The position numbers and the translations under genes are program-made. 50,172 bases of DNA, from positions 1-50,172 of the forward strand of contig BNVB01000009.1 in NCBI GenBank assembly GCA_025997795.1. The letters run 5' to 3'. The DNA comes from Spirochaetia bacterium (lineage in GTDB: Bacteria > Spirochaetota > Spirochaetia > Treponematales > Breznakiellaceae). Within the stretch, counting starts at the first letter, position 1. Each line of letters opens with the position of its first letter. The notes below the pieces were generated by a model, which saw only the letters and a program-made list of their open reading frames with translations, made no database searches and was not told the DNA's origin. Below, piece by piece: positions 1-9,719 of this stretch.

Positions 1-1
1 C

Positions 2-247
2 CGGGGACTTGATATTGAAGGGATAAGCCATGTAATTGCCCTGGATGTTCCCGAAGACAGTGAGCTATACCTGCACCGGGCGGGCAGAACCGGCCGGGCG
101 GGCAGGCGGGGAATTATGGCCAGTTTTGGCGGTGAAGAAGAAATGTACCGGCTTTCCCGGATAGAAAAAAAACTTGGCATTACGGTGTATCCCAAGGAAC
201 TGTATGGAGGGTCTGTTTTGGCGGCCGGTGCGGAGACAACAGAGTAA
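2..247 (+). CDS. DEAD-box RNA helicase, C-terminal end (partial)
   Basis: Only the last 81 residues are in the window; the gene begins upstream. The visible part is the end of the second RecA-like domain of a superfamily 2 helicase. It contains motif V (RGLDI, then HVIALDVP) and motif VI (YLHRAGRTGRAG), where the arginines contact ATP. This combination is typical of DEAD-box ATP-dependent RNA helicases. A short tail (about 35 residues) follows and ends at TAA. The family remodels RNA in ribosome assembly or mRNA decay; which member this is cannot be told without the N-terminus and Q motif. The next gene, uvrA, has its own promoter. Confidence 0.85.
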   Translation, partial: RGLDIEGISHVIALDVPEDSELYLHRAGRTGRAGRRGIMASFGGEEEMYRLSRIEKKLGITVYPKELYGGSVLAAGAETTE

Positions 248-272
248 AGCCCTGCGGGGATAATCTGCAGCA

Positions 273-302
273 TTGAAACCGCCCCTTTTTTCCGGTTATA
301 CT
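273..302 (+). promoter_or_regulatory. Sigma-70 promoter of uvrA, predicted leaderless
   Basis: TTGAAA (273-278), an 18-bp spacer, then TATACT (297-302). The uvrA ATG begins only 5 nt after the -10 box and there is no Shine-Dalgarno, so the mRNA should start at or within a base or two of the start codon. Confidence 0.6.
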
Positions 303-307
303 GAACC

Positions 308-3169
308 ATGAACAAACCCGAGGATAAAATCCGGGCGGATTTTATCCGCATAAAAGGCGCCCGGGAGCATAACCTTAAAAATATCGACCTGGAACTTCCC
401 AGGGACCGCCTGATTGTTGTTTCCGGCCTTTCCGGGTCGGGAAAAAGTTCCCTGGCATTTGACACGATCTTTGCCGAAGGCCAGCGGCGTTATGTGGAAA
501 GTCTTTCTGCCTATGCCCGGCAATTTTTGGGCCGTATGGACAAGCCCGACCTGGACTATATAGAGGGACTGTCCCCTGCTATCTCTATTGAACAAAAAAC
601 CACCCACCGCAATCCCCGGTCTACCGTGGGAACGGTTACGGAAATTTACGATTACTACCGGCTTTTGTATGCACGGGTGGGAATTCCACACTGTCCCCAG
701 TGCGGCAGGGAAATTAAAGAACAGGCGGTGGATTCGATCATCGACACGATCCTTGCCATGGGCCAGGGGGACAAGGTGCAGCTTCTTGCTCCGGTAATCC
801 GGGGCAAGAAGGGGGAACACCGGGACATTATCAATAATGCCCGCCGGGCGGGTTTTGCCCGGGCGCGGATCGACGGCGTGCCGGTGAACCTGGATGAAGA
901 TATTAAACTGGACAAACAAAAAAAACATACCATAGAAATCATCGTGGACCGGCTGGTAGTAAGCAGCGGTATCCGGCCCCGGCTGGCCGAATCGGTGGAG
1001 ACCGCCCTCCAGACCGCCGACGGGATCATGCTGATCCTGGCCCAAAACAAAGGGAACGGCCGGACCCATGAATACTTTGTATCCCAAAAAAACGCCTGTC
1101 CCGATTGCGGTATTTCTATCCCCGAACTCCAGCCCCGGCTTTTTTCGTTTAATAATCCCTATGGGGCCTGTCCTTCCTGTTCGGGCCTGGGGATCAAAAT
1201 GGAATTCGATCAGGACCTGGTCATTCCCGATAAGGGACTTTCGTTTAACGAAGGCGGCTGTGTTCCCTATAACCCCGACAGCGCCTGGCACCGGAGCCGT
1301 TTTGAAAGCCTGGCCAAACATTACAAGTTCAGCCTTAATACGCCTTTTAAGGAACTTCCCAAACCCATACTCCGGGCCATACTTTACGGCAGTAAGGATG
1401 CAATAAAGGTCCGCTATGAAAACCGGGATGGTACGGGCCGTTTTGAGTATAATTCAAAATTTCCCGGCGTACTGGAAGATCTAAAACGCCGTTACTTTGA
1501 AACCCAGTCGCCGGGGATTAAAGAATGGCTTGAAAAATTTATGAGTCAAAAACCCTGCGAAGACTGCGAAGGAAGGCGCTTAAAGCCCGAAGCCCTGGCT
1601 GTTACCGTGGGCGGAAAAAACATCTGGGAACTTTCAAGTCTTTCGGTAAGCGATTCCCTCAAATTTTTTGAAACCCTTAAACCGGGAAGAAGCGAAAAGC
1701 TGATTGCCAAACAAATCCTAAAGGAGATAAATGCCCGGCTGGGATTTATGCAAAACGTGGGACTTGAGTACCTTTCGCTGGAACGAAAATCTGCCACTCT
1801 CTCCGGTGGTGAAGCGCAGCGTATCCGGCTGGCCACGCAAATTGGTTCAAGCCTGGTGGGTGTGCTCTATATCCTTGACGAGCCTTCCATTGGCCTTCAT
1901 CAGCGGGACAACCAGCGGCTTATTGATACCCTGCTCTATTTGCGGAACCTGGGGAACACCCTTATTGTGGTGGAACATGACGAACAGACCCTGCGTACGG
2001 CGGATCATATTGTAGACCTGGGACCCGGCGCAGGGGTCCATGGCGGCGAAGTGGTGGCCCAGGGTACGCCCCGGGAAGTAATGCGGGTCAAGGCAAGCCT
2101 TACCGGCCAATACCTGGCGGGCACCCTTAAAATGAAAATCCCCAAAAAACGCCGGAAGGGAAACGGTACTTTTCTTAAACTGCGGGGAGTGACGGAACAC
2201 AACTTAAAAAATATCGACGTGGATATACCGCTGGGGATCTTTACCTGTATCACCGGAGTTTCCGGTTCGGGTAAGTCCACGCTTTTAAGCGATGTGCTTT
2301 ATCCGGCTCTGGCAAACCGGGTTTATGGATCCTCTTATCAGGAAGGGGCCTATGAAGAACTGAAAGGGGATGAAAATATCGACAAGGTGATCGATATCGA
2401 TCAAAGCCCCATTGGCAGAACACCCCGGTCCAACCCGGCTACCTATGTCCAGGTTTTTGGCGCCATCCGGGATTTGTACGCGGCTTTACCGGAGTCAAAA
2501 CTGCGGGGTTATAAGCCCGGCCGTTTTTCATTTAATGTCCGGGGCGGCCGCTGCGAAAATTGTTCCGGCGACGGAACAATCAAAATTGAAATGAACTTTC
2601 TTCCCGATGTATACATTACCTGCGATATCTGCCATGGCAAACGGTTTAACAAAGAAACCCTGGAGATCCGGTACAAGGGAAAAAATATTGCCGATGTATT
2701 GGACATGACCATTGAAGAAGCGGCGGGTTTCTTTAAGCCCATACCGCAGATTGCCCGGAAGCTTGATACGCTGCTTTCGGTGGGTCTGGGGTATGTCAAG
2801 CTTGGCCAGTCGGCCCTTACCTTATCGGGCGGCGAAGCCCAGCGGGTTAAACTGGCCCTGGAACTGTCCAAACGTTCCACCGGCAAAACCCTCTACATTC
2901 TGGATGAACCCACCACGGGGCTTCACTTTGCCGATGTAAAACAGCTTATGGAAGTGATCCAGCGCCTGGCGGATCAGGGAAACACGGTGGTGATGATCGA
3001 ACATAACCTGGATGTATTGCTCCAGGCGGATCATATTATTGACCTGGGCCCTGAAGGGGGGGACCGCGGCGGGGAACTCCTTATTACCGGTACCCCGGAA
3101 AAAGTTGCTGCCTGTACAAAGTCCTATACGGGCAAGTACCTTAAGGAAATGTTTGCCAGAGAAAAATGA
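308..3169 (+). CDS. uvrA: Excinuclease ABC subunit A (UvrA)
   Basis: UvrA is the damage-recognition ATPase of nucleotide excision repair; a dimer scans DNA with UvrB and loads it at lesions. The 953 residues match full-length UvrA. The first ATPase half has a Walker A (GLSGSGKSS, about residue 40), a CxxC...CxxC zinc module (CPDC about 263, CPSC about 288), signature LSGGEAQRIRL (about 498) and Walker B ILDEPSIGLH. The second half has GVSGSGKST (about 650), the conserved zinc finger CENC...CDIC (about 745-772), signature LSGGEAQRVKL and ILDEPTTGLH. The start is chosen because the promoter -10 lies just upstream. The stop overlaps the next start (ATGA), implying co-transcription with the LptD-like gene, a pairing I recall also in T. 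pallidum. Confidence 0.97.
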   Translation: MNKPEDKIRADFIRIKGAREHNLKNIDLELPRDRLIVVSGLSGSGKSSLAFDTIFAEGQRRYVESLSAYARQFLGRMDKPDLDYIEGLSPAISIEQKTTHRNPRSTVGTVTEIYDYYRLLYARVGIPHCPQCGREIKEQAVDSIIDTILAMGQGDKVQLLAPVIRGKKGEHRDIINNARRAGFARARIDGVPVNLDEDIKLDKQKKHTIEIIVDRLVVSSGIRPRLAESVETALQTADGIMLILAQNKGNGRTHEYFVSQKNACPDCGISIPELQPRLFSFNNPYGACPSCSGLGIKMEFDQDLVIPDKGLSFNEGGCVPYNPDSAWHRSRFESLAKHYKFSLNTPFKELPKPILRAILYGSKDAIKVRYENRDGTGRFEYNSKFPGVLEDLKRRYFETQSPGIKEWLEKFMSQKPCEDCEGRRLKPEALAVTVGGKNIWELSSLSVSDSLKFFETLKPGRSEKLIAKQILKEINARLGFMQNVGLEYLSLERKSATLSGGEAQRIRLATQIGSSLVGVLYILDEPSIGLHQRDNQRLIDTLLYLRNLGNTLIVVEHDEQTLRTADHIVDLGPGAGVHGGEVVAQGTPREVMRVKASLTGQYLAGTLKMKIPKKRRKGNGTFLKLRGVTEHNLKNIDVDIPLGIFTCITGVSGSGKSTLLSDVLYPALANRVYGSSYQEGAYEELKGDENIDKVIDIDQSPIGRTPRSNPATYVQVFGAIRDLYAALPESKLRGYKPGRFSFNVRGGRCENCSGDGTIKIEMNFLPDVYITCDICHGKRFNKETLEIRYKGKNIADVLDMTIEEAAGFFKPIPQIARKLDTLLSVGLGYVKLGQSALTLSGGEAQRVKLALELSKRSTGKTLYILDEPTTGLHFADVKQLMEVIQRLADQGNTVVMIEHNLDVLLQADHIIDLGPEGGDRGGELLITGTPEKVAACTKSYTGKYLKEMFAREK

Positions 3170-6100
3170 AAAAAACCGGGATTAGACTTCGAATAATAGA
3201 GAGAAGTCTCATCATAGCGCTTTTTAATGCGGGTTTACTTTTTTCCCAGGAAGCAGCAGTGGAAGGCCCTGCGGAAAATCCCGCAGAAAATACCGCCGGA
3301 ATAACAGCGGAAACCCCTCTGGAAACAAAAAAACAGGGACTTTCCCCGGCCTTTGTGATGGAACGGGATCTGGCCACTTCCTCCCTGGCGGAACTGGCCG
3401 ACTGGTGCCGAAGCCTGGGATTGGACGGCGAAGGGAGCAAGGAAACCCTTACAGCCCGCTTGTGGGAATACTACCAGTTAAGTCCGCCTGCGGCCGAACC
3501 GGATACGGCGGCAGACACAGCGGCAGCCGAACCGCCGGCAGATGGAACAGCGCCGGCAGCGGGAACAGCAGCCGAAAGTGCTGAAATGATAATCACCATA
3601 GAGAGCGCCCGGTCCACCGAATACTTTACCGTTGAATCTGTTAAGGAAGAATATGTCCGGCTTAGGGGGGGGGTGTCGGTAACCATCCGGAATGGAGAAG
3701 TACAGCACCGCGTCCGGTCGGAAGAAATTCTTTACAACCGGACACGCAAACTGCTTACTGCCTCGGGTGGTGTAGTATACATCAAGGAAGAAGGGGACAC
3801 GGTAGAAACCTTCCGGGGAGAGGGCATTACCGTTAATCTGGACAACTGGTCAACCGCCTTTATGCGGGGTATTTCGGATCACCAGATGAACGAAGGGGAA
3901 ACCAGTTACCGTTTTTCCGGCGAAGTCATTTCCCGGAGCGGGGAAAATTCCACCGTACTGCGCCGGGCGGAAATTACCAACGCCAATGAACCGGAAGCCT
4001 TTTGGTCCATCAACGCGTCCCGGCTTTGGCTCTTGCCCGGTTCAGACTGGGCGGTACTAAACGCGGTAATTAAGGTTGGGGAAATTCCCGTGCTTTATTT
4101 TCCCGCTTTTTACTATCCCGCCAACGAGATTATTTTTCATCCCGTATTGGGGTACCGTACTAGGGAAGGTACCTTTGTCCAAACTACTACCTACATTTTG
4201 GGGAGGCCCAAGCTAACAGGTTCCAGCGAGCAAAGTTCCATCACCAGTATTATGGGAAGCGGCGAAGGAATGGAAAAAATTCAGGAAGGGGTGTTCCTTC
4301 GCAGTACGGGCCGCCGGGTAAGGGATACAACAGAGACCCGGCTTTCACTTATGGCAGATGCGTATACGAACCTGGGATACTTTGCTGCATCGGAACTGCT
4401 TATTCCCGCCAAGGGTAATTTTGGCGAATTGTTTTTTTCCGGCGGTTTTGCCTTTAGCCGGGACATTGCCATGGACGGTTACTATACCCCCTTTTATCCC
4501 CGTTACGATGGAACCAGTAACTGGCACAGGTCACGTCTTTTTGATTTTGAATTTCCCTTCCGGTACCGGTTTATCACCAGCGGATCGGTAAATGCTTCGG
4601 GTACAACGGTAAGCCAGGCAAATCTTTCCTGGAGTATTCCCTTTTATGCAGATCCCTATGTGGATAACGATTTTATGCGCCGTTCAGAAGATTCAAGCCT
4701 CTTTAACCTTATCAAGAGCGCCACCACGCCGGATATAACAATAAGTGATACTTCTTTGGATTCGTATATATGGCAGCTTAACGGCAACCTGAATTTTGCC
4801 GCTTCCCGCTTTAATCCCTATATCAACGAGCTGGCAATAACGAGCGCTGCCATGGCGGTTAATTTTGAAACACGAAATACCAATCCCCCTCCGGACTACC
4901 AGCTTTCGTATCCGCCGAATTTTAAATTTTACTATCCCGACAAGTTTACCCTCTTTTCGGTGGCTGCGGTTATTGGCGGCATGCCTATCGTCCTGGGTGA
5001 AAGAACGGCGGCAGCAGGGGAAGATGCGGTCATTGACGGCTGGGGAAAACCGGTTCCGCCCTGGGGAAGCATCAATCCGGATCAGGATACAAATGATCCG
5101 GATCAATCCCTGAATCTTTCTCCCCCCGCTGTAACACGAACAATGAGTTCTCCGCTTTTGGGGGGGAACCGTTTTACGCTGGATTACCGGCTTAGTCCTT
5201 CGGCGGCATCGGAACTTAAATTTAACTCCGACAGAACCACCGGCCGCTGGTATACTCCGGATGACATAGACTGGGGAGACCTTGCCTACCAGCTTTATAC
5301 GATCCGGGCGGATACAAATGTGGGCCTTACCTTGTCTGAAAAGCGGGACATCTATACCCATTCCCTCCGGTTTTACGGTTCTTCGTCCTGGCAGGATTAT
5401 ACCTACCTTAACGAAACCGCCTCTGCCTATGACACCGCTCCTGAGCGGGATACGGCCTATCGGCAGGCGCACAACATGACCTACTTTAACAGTTCCGCTG
5501 AATATGCCTTTACCCTGCGGCCTTTTTACCAGAGCGAAATGTGGCGCACAAGTAACTTCCGGTACAATGTTAAAGGGCTTTTGGCAAAAACGGTATACGA
5601 TCCTATGGGGGATTCCTGGGATTTTGTCGGCGGAAGCTGGAACCGGGAAGATCTGGAATTTCACCGCCTCCAGGCAAACATGAACGCCAATGTGATGGAT
5701 TACCTCCAGACACTTTCCCTTACGGCGGATATGCCGCCGGAAGAAAGCGCCCTGGCGGGGGATGCCACCGCCAGGGTGTGGATATCCGAAACCAATGCCC
5801 GGGCCAGGGTGCGGGAACCCTTTGAAAAACCCTTTTATGAGCCGGTGTATTTTACCGAGACCCTCCGGTTTACTGAACATATCTCCCTTAGGCACTATAT
5901 GGTATACGATCCGGAAATATCGAGCCTGACCATTCTGACCACGAGCCTTGTGTGGGGCGGCCTTACTGCGTCTTTTACCGCCACCAGATCACGATCCTAC
6001 GAGCTTGATACGGGTCTTACCACCTCGGGCTGGTACATTGATAATAACAGCGAAGAACAGCTTAACCCCCAGGAACTGAGTATTGCCTACCAGAAAAGCC

Positions 6101-6612
6101 AGTCCGTTAACGAAGGGGGCAGGGTAAGTCTTACGGGAACGGTGAATACCGGCCTTGCCTTTGATTTGCAGCGTTATACCTATTCGCGGTTCTTTTTTAC
6201 CCTGGGTATTACAGCATCAATAAACCGCTTTCTTGATCTTACCCTGAGTTCCCATTCGGAAAACAACGAAATATTCCGTTATTTCCAGAATACGCCCATT
6301 TTTGGCAATACGGGCCTTACCGTGCCGGGGGAACAAAATATGCTGGTCGATTTACTCAATTCCTTCCGCTTTGACGATATACGAAAACGTAAAGCCTCGG
6401 GGTTTAAGCTTAAATCCTTTGACCTTAACCTGGTTCACCATTTGGGGGATTGGGATGCTACCCTGGGAATACATCTTGCGCCGGAATTTGTATCACCCAT
6501 CGCCGGCTACCGTTTCTATACCCAGGTTTCTTTTGTGGTTCAGTGGAAGCCCGTAAAAGAATTCAAGACCGATATGAAGTACAACACCAAAGACGGATTT
6601 AGTTATGAATAA
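3166..6612 (+). CDS. LptD/OstA-like outer-membrane protein
   Basis: A 1148-residue secreted protein with an N-terminal signal peptide (hydrophobic stretch about residues 13-27, likely cut near LFSQE). An Ala/Glu/Pro-rich region surrounds a short SAP-like helix pair (SLAELADWCRSLGL, about residues 67-100). An OstA/LptA-like beta-jellyroll follows (about 150-235). The long C-terminal part is rich in aromatic, alternating beta-strand segments ending in an amphipathic strand, as in the LptD beta-barrel. LptD inserts LPS in Gram-negatives; treponemes such as T. pallidum are known to lack LPS yet keep an LptD homologue, so the cargo here is unknown. A G9 run (3665-3673) lies in frame in the jellyroll. 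The ATG overlaps the uvrA stop; the 3' end overlaps a convergent gene by 14 bp. Confidence 0.82.
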   Translation: MKKTGIRLRIIERSLIIALFNAGLLFSQEAAVEGPAENPAENTAGITAETPLETKKQGLSPAFVMERDLATSSLAELADWCRSLGLDGEGSKETLTARLWEYYQLSPPAAEPDTAADTAAAEPPADGTAPAAGTAAESAEMIITIESARSTEYFTVESVKEEYVRLRGGVSVTIRNGEVQHRVRSEEILYNRTRKLLTASGGVVYIKEEGDTVETFRGEGITVNLDNWSTAFMRGISDHQMNEGETSYRFSGEVISRSGENSTVLRRAEITNANEPEAFWSINASRLWLLPGSDWAVLNAVIKVGEIPVLYFPAFYYPANEIIFHPVLGYRTREGTFVQTTTYILGRPKLTGSSEQSSITSIMGSGEGMEKIQEGVFLRSTGRRVRDTTETRLSLMADAYTNLGYFAASELLIPAKGNFGELFFSGGFAFSRDIAMDGYYTPFYPRYDGTSNWHRSRLFDFEFPFRYRFITSGSVNASGTTVSQANLSWSIPFYADPYVDNDFMRRSEDSSLFNLIKSATTPDITISDTSLDSYIWQLNGNLNFAASRFNPYINELAITSAAMAVNFETRNTNPPPDYQLSYPPNFKFYYPDKFTLFSVAAVIGGMPIVLGERTAAAGEDAVIDGWGKPVPPWGSINPDQDTNDPDQSLNLSPPAVTRTMSSPLLGGNRFTLDYRLSPSAASELKFNSDRTTGRWYTPDDIDWGDLAYQLYTIRADTNVGLTLSEKRDIYTHSLRFYGSSSWQDYTYLNETASAYDTAPERDTAYRQAHNMTYFNSSAEYAFTLRPFYQSEMWRTSNFRYNVKGLLAKTVYDPMGDSWDFVGGSWNREDLEFHRLQANMNANVMDYLQTLSLTADMPPEESALAGDATARVWISETNARARVREPFEKPFYEPVYFTETLRFTEHISLRHYMVYDPEISSLTILTTSLVWGGLTASFTATRSRSYELDTGLTTSGWYIDNNSEEQLNPQELSIAYQKSQSVNEGGRVSLTGTVNTGLAFDLQRYTYSRFFFTLGITASINRFLDLTLSSHSENNEIFRYFQNTPIFGNTGLTVPGEQNMLVDLLNSFRFDDIRKRKASGFKLKSFDLNLVHHLGDWDATLGIHLAPEFVSPIAGYRFYTQVSFVVQWKPVKEFKTDMKYNTKDGFSYE

Positions 6613-8194
6613 CCCGCGAAAGTTCTTCCAGCGAAACAGATTTGACCATATCAAAAAGTTCCGGTGAATCCAGGGCCGGTTTGGTTCTTCGTATGGAAGC
6701 GGCCATGGGCAATAAGGTGGTAAGCAGTTCCGCTTCGGTTCCGGTTTTTTCCAGGCCGTCAAAAGAGCAAAGTCCTTTTACCGCTTTTTGATAATCCTGT
6801 AAAAAATCCGCAGCGCTTTGTCTAAAGGGCCCGGAAGAAAAAATGCTCCGTTCCCGCCCGGCTGTTACACTGTTAATGGCCGCTTCTTTTATGCGGGCCC
6901 GTTCCCGGTAAAAGCGGAGTGTTTTGGTTTCATAGTACCAGTCTCCGGTTTCGGGGGTGATTTTTTCCAGCGATGAATCCCGGTAAAGGAATGCCGAATG
7001 CTGGGCCTCTACCGGAGCGTACCGTGACTGGAGCCGTTCAAAGTAAGGATAAATATAGGCCCCCCGGACATAGGTTTTTCCCAGCGGATACGAAAAGTCC
7101 GCACCGTAAAGGCTTAAACTCCGGGCTCCCAGATTTTCTGCCAGGGAAAGGGCCGCGTAGGTAACATTGGCGCCGGAGGTATCCAGTACCGGAAGAGCCC
7201 GCCAAAACCGGCCGATGTATAGTGAAAGGGGATGGGCGCTTGAAAAAAACACCCGGTTTTCCGTTCTGGCCGCTACCGGCGGCGGGCTTGCCAAATCCAG
7301 AAAAAGTTTTGTTTCAGGCGGCAGCGGATCAAAAAAATGCCGGTAGCTGATATGCTGGCAGTCGATGGAAATTACCGCGTCCGGTTTTATGCCGGCCCTC
7401 AATAACGCGGGCAGGGAAGTATCGGAAGCAATAAGGAAGGGCCGGTCTTTGCTGTCCCGTTCTTTTTTGATAAAGGGAAGATGCAGATCCAGCGAAGGTC
7501 CTGCGGCGCAGATGGCCGCCCGCTTGATTGGGGGGATACTGGTTTTTTGTTTTTCCGCCAGGGGAAGGTTCCGGATAATATTGGAAAACCACCGTTTGCC
7601 AAAGTAGGCCTGGGCCGAATAATCCCTGGAGACACTCTCAATGGTGTTTTTGATCGTTTCTCCTGCGGACCAAAAACGTTCATCTGTTCCGGCTCTGGCC
7701 CTTAGGGGAAATACCCGGATTCCCCCATGGATGGCAGGAATATAACTGTTAAGAATGTAAGCTTCCAGTTCAGTTTTGGAAGGATCTGCCAAAAGCCGGA
7801 ACCGGGGATCCCCAAAAAGGGACATATAATCACGGCTGCTTAAGAGTTCCGCTAAACCGTCGGCGCCATACTCCAGGGCCAAAACTTTTTTGGTACCCCT
7901 CCGTTGCAGCGCCGCCTCTGCGCCAAAACCGCCGCCCATGCCCAAAAAGACAATGTACCCTTCCTCGTTCAGGGTAGAAACAAGCCGTTCCCCTTCCTTG
8001 CGGGGATCCACCGTTGAATGGAGCGGATGGGCGGCGCCGCCGGGACTGGTAAGAGCGGGGATCACTTGACCGGACCGGGATTCAATAAAACGGTATACCC
8101 CGCCGGAAGTCAGGGCCGAAGAAAGGCGGGTACACAATAGAGGATCGGTTTTTGAAAGGGCCAGTACATTTCGTTCAAATAGTTGTTTATCCAT
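6599..8194 (-). CDS. DUF115 / Maf-type motility-associated glycosyltransferase-like protein
   Basis: This protein belongs to the DUF115 (MptE-like) family, which includes Maf proteins that modify flagellins with nonulosonic sugars in several bacteria. The DUF115 core is recognisable from ICAAGPSLDLH, followed by FLIASDTSLPALLRAGIKPDAVISID and a later LYGADFSY segment; an N-terminal region has GFGAEAAL. I prefer the ATG at 8194 (MDKQLFERN) over one at 8212, because it shortens the overlap with the upstream gene; about 531 residues. It is the last gene of a four-gene operon and is followed at once by the convergent LptD-like gene. Function in glycosylating flagella or another surface structure is inferred from family only. 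Confidence 0.75.
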   Translation of the reverse strand: MDKQLFERNVLALSKTDPLLCTRLSSALTSGGVYRFIESRSGQVIPALTSPGGAAHPLHSTVDPRKEGERLVSTLNEEGYIVFLGMGGGFGAEAALQRRGTKKVLALEYGADGLAELLSSRDYMSLFGDPRFRLLADPSKTELEAYILNSYIPAIHGGIRVFPLRARAGTDERFWSAGETIKNTIESVSRDYSAQAYFGKRWFSNIIRNLPLAEKQKTSIPPIKRAAICAAGPSLDLHLPFIKKERDSKDRPFLIASDTSLPALLRAGIKPDAVISIDCQHISYRHFFDPLPPETKLFLDLASPPPVAARTENRVFFSSAHPLSLYIGRFWRALPVLDTSGANVTYAALSLAENLGARSLSLYGADFSYPLGKTYVRGAYIYPYFERLQSRYAPVEAQHSAFLYRDSSLEKITPETGDWYYETKTLRFYRERARIKEAAINSVTAGRERSIFSSGPFRQSAADFLQDYQKAVKGLCSFDGLEKTGTEAELLTTLLPMAASIRRTKPALDSPELFDMVKSVSLEELSRVIHN

Positions 8195-9719
8195 AGAGGT
8201 CCAGGAGTTCATTTCTTACAGTATCGGTATCTTCCGGTTTTGTTGAACCAAGTAATTCCCCCAGTTCTTTGCCAATCTGCCGTGCCGTCAGGGGATTTGT
8301 CAGAGCTTCCAGCAAAAGGTCCCTGGCCCGCTTTTTGCCGCTTCCCGGCGGCAATCTTCTGTTACCGTATATAAACCGGGGCATGATGCCGCCGCTGCCG
8401 CTGCCGGGCAAAGGCCCCGCCGGGGGAATTCCCAATGCCGAAGGACCAAGGCTGAACAATTCCGCTCCTTCGTTGGACAGTGTTTCTAGGCGGGTCTTGA
8501 ACCAAACGGCATAGATCCCGTGACTGCCCGATGTATTGATGGTTCTTGACCGTTCAAAGGTCCGGGAATAAAAAGGAAAAAACCGGGATGCAGACCGGTT
8601 TAAGAGTTTTTCAAAGGCATAGGGACTGGCGTGGGTTTTAATATCCCGGTGGGAAAAATCCAGTCCCGCTAGGTAGATGGATCCTGTGGAAAGGAACCGT
8701 GCCAGATCCAGGGCAGAGGCGCTTACCGTACCCCGCTGGGGAAACCGTACAAAGGGAAGGCCAAAGGCCTGCAAAAGCACTTCCTGCCAAAGGCTCCCGT
8801 CGGAAAGGATAAGGATGGGTTCTCCCGCAGCCTGGGAGGGGAGGGCCGCTGTCAGGGCCGCCGCCAGGATTGGCAGTCCGCTTGTCTGGTCTGCCGCCAG
8901 GATTGGCAGTCCGCTTGTCTGGTCTGCCGCCGGATTTGCCTGCTTTTTGTTTATTCCGCTCATCAGGCGGTAATCTTCCACCAGGTGAAAAAGCGCCCAG
9001 CCGCCGCCGTCGGTGGTATTTACCAGGTCCGGTATAATGCCCCGGTACACAAGGGCGGGAACGGCGGAAGAAACGGCGATAATAAGCGGCGGCGCAGGAC
9101 TTTCTTTCCAGCGGCTTATGGTATCAAGGGCATCTTCCAGTCCCGGCCCTGCGGCGCAGATTACCACCGGCGCAGAACCGGCCTGTATTTCCGCCGCGTT
9201 ACCCAGCAAATCCATATTTCGCAGGGCATTAGACAGCCAGCGGCGGCCAAAGTTTTTCACCGTTACCCGGTTGGCGCTAATACGCCGGATACATTCCACC
9301 GTCCGGGCCGCCAAATCTACACAGGCCTTGCCATAGGCGTTTATTGAAGGCCGCCATTCAATAAGCCGTATAGTGTCCCCGTCCTCTCCGCTGACCCGTT
9401 CCAAAAAATCTTCCAGGTCTTCAGGTGACGCGGGGTTCCAGCTTAAACTTCCCGGCTGGCACCCAAGGGCGGGATTTTCCGGCGAAAAAAAAGCCGAACA
9501 GTGGAGGGTGATGATCCGCATTTGGGGAAAGGCTTTTTGGATTGCCCTTTCCAGATAGAAAAGCCCCGGTTCAAGGAGGATAATACTGCGGTTTGATTCC
9601 AGCTTAAGGGAAGCGATATATCGTTCTGCCTCTTCCGCAGGGTTGTACCGGGAATGAAGGGCGATTTCTTCTACATAGACGGTAAAACCGTTTTTGGCGG
9701 GAACAAGCCGTTCGATCAT
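8187..9719 (-). CDS. DUF115 / Maf-type protein with internal 11-residue repeat
   Basis: A 510-residue paralogue of the neighbouring DUF115 protein. It shows the same core: VICAAGPGLEDALDTI, then PLIIAVSSAVPALVYRGIIPDLVNTTDGG, and later IYLAGLDFSH. The N-terminal region (SRYNPAEEAERYI ... SIILLEPGLFYLERAIQ) matches the first domain of Maf-like proteins. Between the core and the C-terminal part an 11-residue unit (AADQTSGLPIL) is repeated, encoded by a 33-bp tandem duplication (8860-8925). The ATG overlaps the upstream gene's TAA (TAATG), and its 3' end overlaps the next gene, so translation is probably coupled. Two adjacent, diverged copies suggest different acceptors or sugars, or a heteromer; this is inference. 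Confidence 0.72.
   Translation of the reverse strand: MIERLVPAKNGFTVYVEEIALHSRYNPAEEAERYIASLKLESNRSIILLEPGLFYLERAIQKAFPQMRIITLHCSAFFSPENPALGCQPGSLSWNPASPEDLEDFLERVSGEDGDTIRLIEWRPSINAYGKACVDLAARTVECIRRISANRVTVKNFGRRWLSNALRNMDLLGNAAEIQAGSAPVVICAAGPGLEDALDTISRWKESPAPPLIIAVSSAVPALVYRGIIPDLVNTTDGGGWALFHLVEDYRLMSGINKKQANPAADQTSGLPILAADQTSGLPILAAALTAALPSQAAGEPILILSDGSLWQEVLLQAFGLPFVRFPQRGTVSASALDLARFLSTGSIYLAGLDFSHRDIKTHASPYAFEKLLNRSASRFFPFYSRTFERSRTINTSGSHGIYAVWFKTRLETLSNEGAELFSLGPSALGIPPAGPLPGSGSGGIMPRFIYGNRRLPPGSGKKRARDLLLEALTNPLTARQIGKELGELLGSTKPEDTDTVRNELLDLYG
8860..8931. repeat. 33-bp tandem repeat (2.2 copies) inside a DUF115 gene
   Basis: Two identical 33-bp copies (8860-8892, 8893-8925) and six bases of a third. 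The length is a multiple of three, so the reading frame is kept and 11 residues are duplicated. Identity of the copies points to a recent duplication. Confidence 0.9.

Noticed and set aside
248..296. Possible terminator after the DEAD-box helicase
   Set aside because: Only a 3-4-bp GC stem (CCC...GGG) and a T-run that is not adjacent; too weak to call.
4693..5895. 400-aa minus-strand frame opposite the LptD-like gene
   Set aside because: No motif, basic shadow composition; the plus-strand protein is supported by signal peptide and family match.
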